From: Photobacterium sp. CCB-ST2H9
GTDB taxonomy: Bacteria; Pseudomonadota; Gammaproteobacteria; Enterobacterales; Vibrionaceae
Length of the DNA stretch: 64,000 nt
Assembly (NCBI RefSeq): GCF_023151555.2
Contig: NZ_CP100425.1
Coordinates: 1,550,001 to 1,614,000 of the forward strand
Direction of reading: 5' to 3'
A program made the translations under genes and the position numbers. The notes below the pieces were generated by a model. The model was not told the origin of the DNA, made no database searches, and was given only the letters and a program-made list of their open reading frames with translations. Shown one piece after another: positions 35,804-45,548 of the stretch; within the stretch, counting starts at the first letter, position 1, and every line of letters starts with the position of its first letter.

Positions 35804-37852
35804 ATGAATCATAAAAAGTTGTCACTGATTGCCAGCGCTGTTTTGCTGGCACTTTCACCTACATTGCATGCTCAGGAAAAAACGTCGGCGGCTGATGAAA
35901 TGATTGTTGTGACCGCATCGCGGCTGGAAGCCACACAACAAGAGAAAACACGTTCGATTGACGTGGTTGATCAGAAAAAGCTGGCTGAAATCCAGCCGAC
36001 TTCAGTCGCAGATGCACTGAAATTTGAACCCAATGTTTCTGTGGTCGGCGGCAATGTACCGGGAAATCAGTCGGTGAACATTCGTGGCTTACAGGATAAT
36101 AAAATCCTGCAGGTCGTTGATGGCAACCGCCAGAACTTCAGCTTTGACCACAGACCATCTTATTTCCTGGATCCTTCTTTGCTCAGTGAAGTGAAAGTGA
36201 TTAAGGGCCCGATCAGTTCCCTGTATGGCTCCGGCGCAATTGGCGGCGTGGTGATTCAAAATACGATCAATGCTGCGGATATTGTTGATGGTCAGGGGCT
36301 GGGTGGCCGAATTAAAACCGGTTATCAGGACAATGGGGATGTCTGGACAAACGCTGCTGCGATTGCCAGTCAGTCTGACCGCATCAATTGGCTGCTGGCC
36401 GGAAGCACACGTGACACGGGTGCAATGGAGCAGGGTAACGGTCACAAACTGTACGGGACTGAGTCGAAAGATACGACAGGTCTGGCGAAACTGAACTGGC
36501 AGGCAAATGCAGCCAATCGCCTTGGTCTCAGTCTGCGCTATTCTGATCGAGACGGACACCCGCCGGTTGTGGGCTCGACCGATCCTGCTGCGGCTGACAC
36601 ACTGATTGATCGTGATACGAAGGATCAGAATATCACCCTGAGTTACAACCTGAACCCGTCGAGCGAGCTGATCAATCTGGACGTCAGTGTTTACCATAAT
36701 CTGTCCGAGATCTCTGAAACCGCCACCACGGGGAACGGGAAAGATCTGAGTAAGATCACCACGCTCGGCTTTAAAGTGACGAACCTGTCGAAGGCAGGGG
36801 ATGTTCAGCTTTATACCGGGCTTGACGGCTATCAGGATAAACTGAATGCCAAACGAGGCGAAGGAGAGCAAGGACGTCCGACACCCCCGGACGGTGCTGA
36901 AACCACAACACTGGGTGCTTTCGCTTATGTGAATTATGCACTGACGAACAGCATTGGCCTGGATGCCGGCTTACGTTACGACACCTTTACCTCTGAAGCG
37001 GATGGTTATCAGGACAACGACGAATCCGCGCTGTCACCTTCTGCCGGTATCAGCTGGCAGGCCGCTTCCTGGATGCAGTGGTCTTTGCGATATGATGAGG
37101 CATTCCGTGCACCGAGCACCACAGAACTCTTTACCGACGGCACTCACTTTACGATGTTCAGCATTCCGGGGATTGGGCCGGTTACGAACACCTTCATTCC
37201 AAACTCGGATTTGAAACCCGAGAAAGCGAAGAATATTGAGTTGAAAGGTCAATTTGATTTCGAAAACCTGCTGGCTGAAGACAAGCTGAGCCTGACAGCT
37301 GCGGTTTTCCGCAATGAGGTGAAAGATTTCATCAATCTGGAAGTTGACGTACCCGGTAATCAGGCAATGATGGGTTGCATCATGGGAAGTGGCTCAGGGA
37401 TTGGTTGTGCCGGAACGAGCCGTTCTGTCAACGTGGATCGTGCAGAACTGGAAGGTTATGAACTGTCGGCGGTTTATCAGATTGAAAATCTGACGGCGGG
37501 TCTGTCTTATGGCCAGACACGCGGTAAAGATAAAGCAGATGGCTCATGGCTGGAGAATGTCCCGGCTGACAAATGGGTCGCTCAGCTTGAATATGGTTTC
37601 TGGCAAATTGATACCAACGTTGGTACACGGGTGATGTTTGTCAGCGATCAGGACCGTGTGAAAGAAGGTGAGACTTATCAGGGTTATCAAACGGCGGATT
37701 TCTATGCGAGCTGGGAGCCGATGTCGAGTCTGGATGGCCTGAAAGTCGATTTCACCGTCGCGAATGCGTTTGATGAAAACTATCGCATTGCATGGAATCA
37801 GGTCTATCAACCAGGGCGTTCTTTCCGACTGTCGGCGCAATACACTTTCTAA
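35804..37852 (+). CDS. TonB-dependent heme/hemoglobin receptor
   Basis: This 682-aa outer-membrane receptor imports heme with energy from TonB. The start is ATG 35804 (MNHKKLSLI), preceded by AGGG, with signal peptide to about residue 24 (LHAQ). A TonB-box-like segment DEMIVVTASR comes next, then the plug domain with NIRGLQDN and KVIKGPISSLYGSGAIGG, then a 22-strand barrel ending in Phe. The heme-receptor motif FRAPSTTELF followed by a His (DGTHF) and IPNSDLKPEKA corresponds to the FRAP/NPNL box with its heme-binding His. It resembles HutA/HutR-type receptors. It lies 22 kb from the hmu/hut cluster but shares a Fur box. Confidence 0.9.
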   Translation: MNHKKLSLIASAVLLALSPTLHAQEKTSAADEMIVVTASRLEATQQEKTRSIDVVDQKKLAEIQPTSVADALKFEPNVSVVGGNVPGNQSVNIRGLQDNKILQVVDGNRQNFSFDHRPSYFLDPSLLSEVKVIKGPISSLYGSGAIGGVVIQNTINAADIVDGQGLGGRIKTGYQDNGDVWTNAAAIASQSDRINWLLAGSTRDTGAMEQGNGHKLYGTESKDTTGLAKLNWQANAANRLGLSLRYSDRDGHPPVVGSTDPAAADTLIDRDTKDQNITLSYNLNPSSELINLDVSVYHNLSEISETATTGNGKDLSKITTLGFKVTNLSKAGDVQLYTGLDGYQDKLNAKRGEGEQGRPTPPDGAETTTLGAFAYVNYALTNSIGLDAGLRYDTFTSEADGYQDNDESALSPSAGISWQAASWMQWSLRYDEAFRAPSTTELFTDGTHFTMFSIPGIGPVTNTFIPNSDLKPEKAKNIELKGQFDFENLLAEDKLSLTAAVFRNEVKDFINLEVDVPGNQAMMGCIMGSGSGIGCAGTSRSVNVDRAELEGYELSAVYQIENLTAGLSYGQTRGKDKADGSWLENVPADKWVAQLEYGFWQIDTNVGTRVMFVSDQDRVKEGETYQGYQTADFYASWEPMSSLDGLKVDFTVANAFDENYRIAWNQVYQPGRSFRLSAQYTF

Positions 37853-37878
37853 AATATATGAATATCTGTTTGTGATTC

Positions 37879-37905
37879 AAAGCCGCACTCTCGTGCGGCT
37901 TTTTT
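37879..37905 (+). terminator. Rho-independent terminator of the heme receptor gene
   Basis: A nine-base-pair stem (37880-37888 with 37893-37901) and TCTC loop are followed by a T-run. Confidence 0.9.
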
Positions 37906-38108
37906 GATTCCGTTTCCTTTGTGAGCTGATGACCCGGTTCAACTAAGGCGGCATCACAGTATTTACGGTGCTTGATGTTTTACGGCGATTGATGAATTCA
38001 TTTCATAAGGGTGTTTGGCTTTCTATGATTATGGGGACGGAATGCTTCGTTAGAATGGTTGGGGAATTCCTTTATCGCGCTCTCAATTTCATCAAGTCCA
38101 TTACCAAT

Positions 38109-39002
38109 ATGAATAAAAACGATAACGATCTGCTGGCGTTTGTGACCGTCGCTCGTGAAGGTAGTTTGACAAAGGCGGCCGTGCTGCTGGGTGTGTCTCA
38201 GTCCGCGTTAAGTCACGCCGTTCGGGGTTTAGAGCAGCGGCTGGATGTCCGGTTACTCAATCGCACGACGCGAAGTGTATCGTCAATCGAAGCGGGTGAA
38301 CGGTTGATGAACGCCATTGCGCCAAAGCTTTCTGAAATTGATCAGGAGCTGGAGCTGATCAACGAGTTTAAGCTGCGTCCCGCAGGAACCATTCGCATCA
38401 CGGCTGCTGAGCACGCAGTGAATACCATTTTATGGCCTAAAGTTCGCGAACTGCTGCTCGAATATCCGGAAATCAACGTTGAAATCAGCGTCAATTATGG
38501 TCTGGTCGATATTGTGTCTGAACGCTTTGATGCGGGCATTCGTTTAGGGGAAAGTCTGGATCAGGACATGATCGCAGTTCCCATTTCTCCGCAATTGCGA
38601 ATGGCGGTGGTTGCTACGCCGGAATACTGTAAAAAGCCCGGTAAACCGCAAACGCCGGGCGAACTGGTCAATCACAACTGTATCAACATTCGTTTGCCAA
38701 CCTACGGCGGGGTGTATGCGTGGGAATTCGAGAAAGGCAGTAAAGTCATCAATGTGAACGTCAAAGGCCAGATGGTCATGACCAGCTCACAGGGGCGTCT
38801 CGAAGCGTCGTTGGCTGGCCTTGGGGTGACCTACATACCGGAAGATCTCGTGCAAACTCATCTCGACAGCGGCCGACTGGAACGTGTGCTGGATGACTGG
38901 TGCGCACCCTTTGACGGCTATTACCTTTACTACGCCAATCGTCAGCTTTCATCTCCGGCCTTTAAGCTGCTGGTTGAGGCACTTCGCTACCCGCGGGAAT
39001 GA
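38109..39002 (+). CDS. LysR-family transcriptional regulator
   Basis: This 297-aa LysR-type regulator has an N-terminal winged helix-turn-helix (about 4-62: LLAFVTVAREGSLTKAAVLLGVSQSALSHAVRGLEQRL, then LLNRTTRSV). A periplasmic-binding-like effector domain (about 88-290) follows, containing RITAAEHAVNTILWP and the GVTYIPEDLV segment. The ATG at 38109 (MNKNDNDLL) begins at the usual distance from the helix-turn-helix; an upstream in-frame start would add 47 unlikely residues. It converges on the broken MFS gene, which may be its target. Confidence 0.88.
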   Translation: MNKNDNDLLAFVTVAREGSLTKAAVLLGVSQSALSHAVRGLEQRLDVRLLNRTTRSVSSIEAGERLMNAIAPKLSEIDQELELINEFKLRPAGTIRITAAEHAVNTILWPKVRELLLEYPEINVEISVNYGLVDIVSERFDAGIRLGESLDQDMIAVPISPQLRMAVVATPEYCKKPGKPQTPGELVNHNCINIRLPTYGGVYAWEFEKGSKVINVNVKGQMVMTSSQGRLEASLAGLGVTYIPEDLVQTHLDSGRLERVLDDWCAPFDGYYLYYANRQLSSPAFKLLVEALRYPRE

Positions 39003-39109
39003 TGAACGCAATGAATCGGATGTCAGAATTGATGTTTACCCCCGGTTCTGGCTCAGATTGCTCGCTGATTTAGTTCACGCTATCTGCTGGTGGAAAAAAC
39101 GCGAGCATC

Positions 39110-39141
39110 CTTGGCCGCGCGCGAGGTGTGTCTCGGCCAAG
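39110..39141 (-). terminator. GC-rich hairpin between LysR and MFS genes
   Basis: A perfect eight-base-pair stem (39110-39117 with 39134-39141) lies just past the MFS stop codon. On the minus strand a T-run comes about ten bases after the stem, so terminator function is uncertain. Confidence 0.35.
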
Positions 39142-39150
39142 TGGAGGATG

Positions 39151-40419
39151 TCATGCCCGGTTGCGGGAGCGTTTGGTCCAGAGCAGCAGGGCGCTGATTG
39201 CAGTAAACAGCGCGATAATCCAGGTCATGGTCCACGGCGTCCCGTCCCGAAAATGGGCCAGTAACAGAGTGAAAATGATGCCGCTGCCGTATTGCAGCGC
39301 GCCGATCACGGCTGATGCTGAGCCTGCATGGCTCTCGACTTCATCCAGAGCCGCAGCCGTTGATGAAGCGGCAATGATGCCGTTCATGGAAAAGAAGACA
39401 AATATCGGCACGACGATCATCCAGATCCCGCCCATCTCCGCTTTCACTGTGACCACCATGACCGCAATACTCAGAGTGGCAACCAGTGTGGTCGCTTTGA
39501 GCAAGCTCTCAAGGCGAAAACGGTGCACCAGACGACGGTTTACAAAGCTCAACCCCATCAAACCGAGAATATTCACCGCGAACAGCCAGCCGTAGTGTTG
39601 ATGTTCGACGCCGTAATAATCGATGTAAACAAATGGAGAGCCGGTAACAAACGCGTACGCTGCCATATAGTAAAAGGTCAGGCTCAGGGTGTAGCACATA
39701 AAGGGTCGATTTTTGAATAACTCAACATAGTTGCCAAAGGCTGAGCCGAGTGAGGCCTTCGCTCGCTTGTCGTGACTGAGGGTTTCCGGCAGCAGGAACA
39801 GCGAGAAAAACATCAGGGTTCCAATCACAGCAAGCAGCCAGAAGATGGCGTGCCAGGTGCTGAATTTGATCATCTGACCACCGAGCAGCGGCCCGATGAT
39901 GGGTGCGACTGCCATGATAATCACCAAAGTCGACAGCATGTGCGCTGCTTTACTGCTGGTGAATAGATCACGAATCATCGCGCGGGCAAGCATCGGCCCG
40001 GTACACGCACTGAGCGCCTGAAAGACGCGTCAGAAAACGATCTGCTCAATGCTTTGGGACAGCGCGTAGCCGACTGAGCTAATCACAAATAACACCATCC
40101 CGATAAAGAGCGGAATACGGCGCCCGATGTGATCGCTGATTGGCCCCCAGACAAGCTGAGCAATCGCAAAGCCAATCAGAAAGCCCGTGACGGTGGGTTC
40201 TGCATCGCCCTGTAATTCCGTTGCCATTGTTGGCATGGCCGGAAGATAAATGTCTGTAGACAATGAGGTAAACGCCATGAATGCCCCGAGAATCAACATG
40301 AAAAGAATGCCAGAGGCCACCGAGGGACTTTCTGAAAGAGAAACTGTGCTGTTCATAGCGTCCACATAAAAGTTGTTCAAACGGGAAGGTAAGGAAGAGA
40401 TTAGCAAAGAACGATTCAT
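39151..40419 (-). pseudogene. Bcr/CflA-type MFS drug transporter interrupted by one in-frame stop
   Basis: Two halves of one twelve-helix drug:proton antiporter lie in the same frame. The N-terminal part (40033-40419; probable start ATG 40356) covers helices 1-3 with STDIYLPAMPTMA and the MFS loop GPISDHIGRRIPLF. A TGA at 40030-40032 interrupts the run QIVF*RVFQALSACTGP. The C-terminal part continues to 39151 with normal helices and tail. Relatives have Trp at the stop position (WRVVQAL-like), so a single TGG to TGA change explains it. It lies behind an AraC gene on the same strand. Recent decay or a sequencing error are both possible. Confidence 0.85.
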
Positions 40420-40553
40420 TGAATAATCGGCTTAAACATAATGAGTTTATGAAAAAAACTCATGAATCGTATGAACGTGTTGCGGGTATGCGGCAGTCAG
40501 CGTGAGGGTACCTGAAGAACAATCAGCCCATCGCATTGCCCGACAGGCTCACT

Positions 40554-41465
40554 TCAGGAGATATCTGCCTCACGCAGCGCCTTAATGTCTTTTGAAGGCG
40601 GTGCACCGAACAGGCGGCTGTATTCACGGCTGAATTGGGATGGACTTTCGTATCCAACGCGGAAGGTTGTCGCCATGGCGTCGAGATTTTCAGTCAGCAT
40701 CAATCGACGCGCTTCACTTAAACGCAGTTTCTTTTGAAATTGCAGCGGCGTCATGGACGTCATGGCACGAAAGTGAGTGTAAAACGCTGATTTACTCATC
40801 CCGGTGTATGAGGCCAGTTCACTTACGCTCAGTGGTTTCACAAAGTTGTTTTTCAGCCAGTCGATGGCTTTTGAAATCTGATGACTGTGACTGCCTGCGG
40901 TGACGATTTGATTCAAACGTCCGCCTTGTTCGGAAGTCAGTAAGCGATAGAAGATTTCTCGTTTGATCACCGGGGCGAGAATTTTGATGCTTGCCGGTTC
41001 ATCGAGCAGTGCCAACAAACGAACAAAAGCATCCAGCAGAGGCTTGGACAGTTCACCGACAGCAATCCCTTTGTGCGCTTCTTTGCCTGGGTTAAATGAC
41101 AATTCACTGTCGACGATCAGTTGTGAGATCTCTTGAAGGTCGAGTTCCATCACCAGGCCAAGATAAGGCGTGTCCGGACTGGCTTCCATGATGTTGGCGA
41201 TGATCGGGAGATCGACTGAGGAAATCAGGAAGTGGTTCGCATCATAAACAAAGCTGTCCTCACCGAGTATCACCCGCTTTTTACCCTGTGCAATCAGGCA
41301 AATACTGGATTTGTGCGTATAGCTTGTTGGTGGAGTCGGTGTTTTCCAGTGACTCAGACGAACACCCGGAATAGCCGTATCAAACTGATTGGTATTCCGG
41401 GTCCATTGCTCGATTTGCCGGGCGAAGGTCAGGGTTGCTGTTGCCATGGAATTTGAATGGTCCAT
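40554..41465 (-). CDS. AraC-family transcriptional regulator (AraC_N type)
   Basis: This 303-aa regulator has an N-terminal cupin-like effector domain of the AraC_N family (about 20-175: SSICLIAQGKKRVILGEDSFVYDANHFLISSVDLP). Two helix-turn-helix motifs follow near the C-terminus: PLSVSELASYTGMSKSAFYTHFRAMTSMTPLQFQKKLRL, then ATTFRVGYESPSQFSREYSRLFG. GGAG precedes the ATG at 41465. It is divergent from the cupin and hydrolase genes and upstream of the broken MFS gene, the likely candidates for its regulon. Confidence 0.88.
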   Translation of the reverse strand: MDHSNSMATATLTFARQIEQWTRNTNQFDTAIPGVRLSHWKTPTPPTSYTHKSSICLIAQGKKRVILGEDSFVYDANHFLISSVDLPIIANIMEASPDTPYLGLVMELDLQEISQLIVDSELSFNPGKEAHKGIAVGELSKPLLDAFVRLLALLDEPASIKILAPVIKREIFYRLLTSEQGGRLNQIVTAGSHSHQISKAIDWLKNNFVKPLSVSELASYTGMSKSAFYTHFRAMTSMTPLQFQKKLRLSEARRLMLTENLDAMATTFRVGYESPSQFSREYSRLFGAPPSKDIKALREADIS

Positions 41466-42034
41466 CGAGGCTCCACATGTGACTCAAGCGGTCATGTCGT
41501 TGCTGCAAGATGCTGTCGTTATAACATTATCTCGGTGTATGTAAAGAATATCAGGCAAGATACGATTTTGCTTTCAGTCTGCGTGACCGCTGATATGTGC
41601 ACCGTCATTAATGCGAAAATCTGAATGAGTTCGAATAAAAATACTTTATTTATCAGTATCTTGATTGTTTTTTCTTGGCGATGTCAGTCTGTCCGGTACA
41701 TTGTCCTAATTTCCCCGGATAAAAAGTGAATTGGAAAAATGGGCAAGAATTAGCGTTGAATAGGCTAACGACATTTCGCACTTCGGGCGTAAATTTGTTT
41801 CATGGTTGGGTGACATTTTCCAAAGTGAAGTCCTGAACTGGGAGGAGTGAGAGCAGGTCACTACAGCTAAACTGGCTGGATTGCACAGGCAAGTTTGTCA
41901 GGCGTCAATAGCCAGCGATAAGCGCATGATTACGTTGCCTTAAATGCAGCCGACGTCCTGAATACGGTGCTGAATTCAGCCTGTTTTCCCATTTGAATTG
42001 CAAATGCCACAAAAGAGAATTATTGGAGCTGATG
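41466..42034. other. Divergent intergenic region between araC-type gene and cupin gene
   Basis: These 569 bases contain no convincing coding frame, terminator or RNA motif that I recognise. The AT-rich part (41520-41720) probably carries the two divergent promoters. No clear direct repeats typical of AraC operators were found by eye. Confidence 0.45.
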
Positions 42035-42481
42035 ATGAGTCATGAAATAAAAAATTTGATCCCGGAAGAGCTGAAAGCGGGCGTATTTAAAGGTCATGGT
42101 ATTTTTGATTTTGGTGAAGAGAACGTTGCCTACGCGGATTATTTTACCGGCACCAGCTATCTGGCTCTGCTGAATAAGCCGGGGCTGATCGTAGCGAACG
42201 TCACGTTTGAGCCGGGCTGTCGCAACTTCTGGCATATTCATCATCTAGGAGGACAGATATTGCTCGTGACGGGCGGCCGTGGCTGGTACCAGGAAGCGGG
42301 TAAAGCGGCCCGTGCGCTTCATCCTGGTGATGTTGTTCATATTGCACCGGGCACCAAACACTGGCACGGCGCGGCGAAAGACAGTTGGTTTGCGCATGTC
42401 GCGATTGAAATTCCGGCGGAAGGTGCCAGCAATGAATGGTGTGAACCCGTGTCAGACGAAGAATATAACGCACTGAACTAA
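42035..42481 (+). CDS. Cupin-domain protein
   Basis: This 148-aa single cupin barrel has cupin motif 1 as WHIHHLGGQILLVTGGRGWY (His67, His69 and Gln74 in place of Glu) and motif 2 as HPGDVVHIAPGTKHWHG (His109). These residues would bind one divalent metal. The ATG at 42035 is six bases from GGAG; the ATG immediately before it (42032) is too close. The gene is followed at 150 bases by an alpha/beta hydrolase, and both are divergent from an AraC regulator. The substrate is unknown; this cupin type often accompanies small-molecule or quinone detoxification genes. Confidence 0.85.
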   Translation: MSHEIKNLIPEELKAGVFKGHGIFDFGEENVAYADYFTGTSYLALLNKPGLIVANVTFEPGCRNFWHIHHLGGQILLVTGGRGWYQEAGKAARALHPGDVVHIAPGTKHWHGAAKDSWFAHVAIEIPAEGASNEWCEPVSDEEYNALN

Positions 42482-42633
42482 AGCGTTTATCGGGATTATT
42501 CGTGAGCGACTGCCTTGGATATTCTCAGTATTAATTTTTCATCAATATCAGGTATTCACTTGGAAGTCTGAAACCGGGCTTTTGGGATTTCTGTTGCCTG
42601 AATTTCTTCAATCACTTCATTCAGGCGCATCTT

Positions 42634-43587
42634 ATGCCAGCGATCGATAATTATATTTTCACGTTAAGTGACGCGGTGACACGCGAGTCAGTGTCCTATA
42701 AAAACCGTTATGGCGTGACGATTTCAGCGGATCTTTATCGGCCAAAATCTGTAAGCGATCTGGCAACCTTGCCAGCTTTGATTGTTGGGGCACCTTACGG
42801 TGGCGTGAAAGAGCAGGGGCCTGGTGTTTACGCCAATGAAATGGCACAGCGCGGTTTTACGGTTCTGACCTTTGACCCGTCGTTTAATGGTTACAGTGGC
42901 GGTGAAGTTCGCCACCTCTCTTCTCCGGATCTGTTTGTGGAAGATTTCAGTGCAGCCGTCGATTTTATCGGGACTCGTCCGTTTGTTGACCGCCACAAAA
43001 TTGGTGTGATTGGCATTTGTGGCAGTGGCAGCTTTGGTTTGAGTGCAGCTCAGGTGGACCGCCGTATCAAAGCCGTTGTGACCGTCAGTATGTATGATAT
43101 TTCCCGCTACCATGCGAAAGGCTTTCATGATGCGCTGACTGATGAAGAGCGAAACGGCTGGCTGGATATGATTGCCGAACAGCGTTATGCAGAATTTACC
43201 GGTGCTGCCCCTGCGATGACACCGCGGGGTGCACCGATGGATATTGGCAGTGAAACCGATGAAATCGGCCGCGAATTTGGTGCGTTTTATTCACGTCCGC
43301 GTGGCTACCATCACAACTCAATCACTCAGTTTACGATGAGCAGCGCGCCGTCGTTCATCAATTTCGCGCTTTTGAATCACCTGCAGTGGATCTCGCCGCG
43401 TCCAATTCTGTTCGTGATTGGCGAACATGCACACTCACGATATTTCAGTGAAGATGCTTTTGAAATGGCAGGTGAGGCAAAAGAGCTGCTGGTGATTCCT
43501 GGCGCAAATCATGTTGATCTGTATGACAAAACGGATCTGATTCCTTTCGACAAACTCGAACGTTTCTTCAATGGGGCATTCCACTAA
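42634..43587 (+). CDS. Alpha/beta-hydrolase of the YcjY/dienelactone-hydrolase-like group
   Basis: This 317-aa cytoplasmic alpha/beta-hydrolase has the strand-loop LIVGAPYGGVKEQGPGVYANEMAQRGFTVLTFDP, then the nucleophile elbow GICGSG, where Cys129 holds the nucleophile position as in dienelactone hydrolases. The acid lies around FVIGEHAHSRYF, and the catalytic His is in GANHVDLYD. The last Gly of the elbow (G-x-Nuc-x-G) is Ser. Cofactor-independent hydrolysis of an ester or lactone is expected. It sits downstream of the cupin gene. Confidence 0.82.
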   Translation: MPAIDNYIFTLSDAVTRESVSYKNRYGVTISADLYRPKSVSDLATLPALIVGAPYGGVKEQGPGVYANEMAQRGFTVLTFDPSFNGYSGGEVRHLSSPDLFVEDFSAAVDFIGTRPFVDRHKIGVIGICGSGSFGLSAAQVDRRIKAVVTVSMYDISRYHAKGFHDALTDEERNGWLDMIAEQRYAEFTGAAPAMTPRGAPMDIGSETDEIGREFGAFYSRPRGYHHNSITQFTMSSAPSFINFALLNHLQWISPRPILFVIGEHAHSRYFSEDAFEMAGEAKELLVIPGANHVDLYDKTDLIPFDKLERFFNGAFH

Positions 43588-43598
43588 GTCAGCGTCTG

Positions 43599-43617
43599 CG
43601 CCAGCTTGATGCTGGCG
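43599..43617. terminator. Hairpin between converging hydrolase and radD genes
   Basis: A seven-base-pair GC-rich stem (43599-43605 with 43611-43617) fills the 32-base gap between the two stop codons. There is no T-run on either side, so it is a weak or factor-dependent terminator candidate. Confidence 0.4.
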
Positions 43618-43619
43618 AT

Positions 43620-45389
43620 TCACTTGATTGATGACACTTTGTTTGCATTGATGTTTTGATACTGGTCAAGATCAAACAACTTATCCCTTATGGCCCAGAA
43701 GCGACCGCTTTTACGGGCAATAATGATTTCCGGCGGACGCAGCCGGTGTTCATTGCCGGCAACCTTGGTTGGGGCCGTCTCAGTAAACGGACGATGGCGG
43801 TCAACCAGATGCGGATTGATGAACTTCTTCAGGAATTCGGTTTTCTGGGTTTTGTTCGTCAGTTGCCAGGTTTCACTGATATGACCATCGTCTTCACTGA
43901 AATAGGTCACTTTCAACTGAGGCTTGCCATACTGGTTTTTCCCGGCTTCCAGCTTCATCTCCGTGCATTTCATGATCATGGCGTCTTTCAGCTTTAAAGC
44001 ATCTCTGAGCTTTTTATCCGGATCGACCATGACAGCATCGCACTGATGGCAGCGTCGCGCTGCAATGTCGTTGTCTGCACCGCATTCTTCACAGAACTTG
44101 GCCCGAAAGCGGTAGCCGCATTCCTCCCGTTCGCCGTCATCGTCCTCAAAGTAACCCTGACAGCGACGGCCATAGTGTTCAATCAAAAAGCCAGCCGGGT
44201 CGAGTTTGCCCCAGAAGCTGTTTTTGAAGCCGCAGGCCGGGCAGGGCACCATGATCACTTCGCTGCTGCTGTCCGGTTTGGGATCGCCGACTTCCGGTTG
44301 ATACAGGTCGTAGCAGTTCCCGGCATACTCCAGAACCAGGCAATCTGTTTTGCCTTCAGCAAGGCGCAGACCGCGGCCCACAATTTGCTGATACAGACTG
44401 ATTGATTCCGTCGGACGAAGAATAGCAATCAAATCGACATGCGGTGCATCAAACCCCGTGGTGAGAACCGACACATTGACCAGATACTGAATTTGCTGAT
44501 TTTTAAATGCATTGATGATGCGATCCCGTTCTTCCAGCGGCGTGTCTCCGACAACCAGTGCCGCGTTTTCTTCGGCCAGATAACCCATGATTTCTTTGGC
44601 ATGGTTGACCGTCGAGGCGAAGATCATCACGCCTTTCCGGTCTTTGGCGTAATCAATCACCTGTTCAATAATCATCGGGGTTGCCCGGGAAGATTTCGCA
44701 ATCACAGCATCCAGATCCGATTCCCGGTAATGGCCGTTACTGGCCGGTTTCAGGCCGGAGAAGTCATAGCCGATCACGGCCATATCCATGATTTTGGGTT
44801 CTGTCAGGAACCCTTCGTCCAGCAGGTAACGGATAGGCAGTTCAAAGATGCAGTCCCGGAAAAATCGCTCCTGCTCGGTACGAACCTGACCCCGGGTGTG
44901 ATATTTGTAAATCCAGCCCATGCCCAGACGATAGGGCGTTGCGGTCAGCCCCAGAATCTTGATCCCTGTGTTGATTGACTGCAAGTGTTTGATCACCCGC
45001 TGATAGGCACTGTTTTCATCGTCCGGCACCCGGTGACATTCATCGATGACCAGCAGGGAGAATTCTGCGTCAAACTGGTCAAGACTGTTGACCATCGACT
45101 GGACCGACGCAAAAACCACTTGCTGATCGGTTTCTTTACGACCCAATCCTGCAGAAAAAATGGAAGCTTTTAAACCGTAGCTTTCGTATTTTGCGTGGTT
45201 CTGTTCGACCAGCTCTTTGACGTGGGTCAGCACCAGCACCCGACCGCGCGCAATTCGGGCTAATTCTGCGATCACCAGACTTTTACCGGCACCGGTGGGC
45301 AAGGTCAGGACGGCAGGCGTGCTGTGCTGACGAAAGTAGTGAACCGTGGCTTTCACACAGTCCTGCTGATATGGGCGAAGTGTATACAT
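43620..45389 (-). CDS. radD: DNA repair helicase RadD (YejH)
   Basis: This 589-aa SF2 helicase corresponds to E. coli RadD, which acts in double-strand break repair with RecA and SSB. Helicase motifs are the Q-motif-like LRPYQQDCV, Walker A PTGAGKS (31-37), DECH (116-119), LGLTATPYRLG (III), VSVLTTGFDAPHVDLI (V) and QIVGRGLR (VI). A Cys-rich zinc module (CPACGF, CGYRF, CEECGA, CHQCD; about 390-455) follows, as in RadD. Length and order match. The radD, rsuA, bcr neighbourhood is also found in E. coli. Confidence 0.93.
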   Translation of the reverse strand: MYTLRPYQQDCVKATVHYFRQHSTPAVLTLPTGAGKSLVIAELARIARGRVLVLTHVKELVEQNHAKYESYGLKASIFSAGLGRKETDQQVVFASVQSMVNSLDQFDAEFSLLVIDECHRVPDDENSAYQRVIKHLQSINTGIKILGLTATPYRLGMGWIYKYHTRGQVRTEQERFFRDCIFELPIRYLLDEGFLTEPKIMDMAVIGYDFSGLKPASNGHYRESDLDAVIAKSSRATPMIIEQVIDYAKDRKGVMIFASTVNHAKEIMGYLAEENAALVVGDTPLEERDRIINAFKNQQIQYLVNVSVLTTGFDAPHVDLIAILRPTESISLYQQIVGRGLRLAEGKTDCLVLEYAGNCYDLYQPEVGDPKPDSSSEVIMVPCPACGFKNSFWGKLDPAGFLIEHYGRRCQGYFEDDDGEREECGYRFRAKFCEECGADNDIAARRCHQCDAVMVDPDKKLRDALKLKDAMIMKCTEMKLEAGKNQYGKPQLKVTYFSEDDGHISETWQLTNKTQKTEFLKKFINPHLVDRHRPFTETAPTKVAGNEHRLRPPEIIIARKSGRFWAIRDKLFDLDQYQNINANKVSSIK

Positions 45390-45473
45390 GAATTTGATTC
45401 GGTTGATGAACAGCGCCGGGGGAGTTTAACGGCTTTGAACTGTGGGAAACAAGTGTCAGGGCGGTTGTAACAT

Positions 45474-45497
45474 CAGGGCCCGGAATTGCGGGCCCTG
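45474..45497. terminator. GC-rich hairpin between radD and the acetyltransferase gene
   Basis: A perfect nine-base-pair stem (45474-45482 with 45489-45497) and six-base loop lie 50 bases past the acetyltransferase stop. No T-run follows on the minus strand. It may cap the acetyltransferase transcript. Confidence 0.4.
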
Positions 45498-45548
45498 CGA
45501 ATGGTTGTGTTCATGAAACGACATTGATGAAGCTTCATGAAGTTATGT

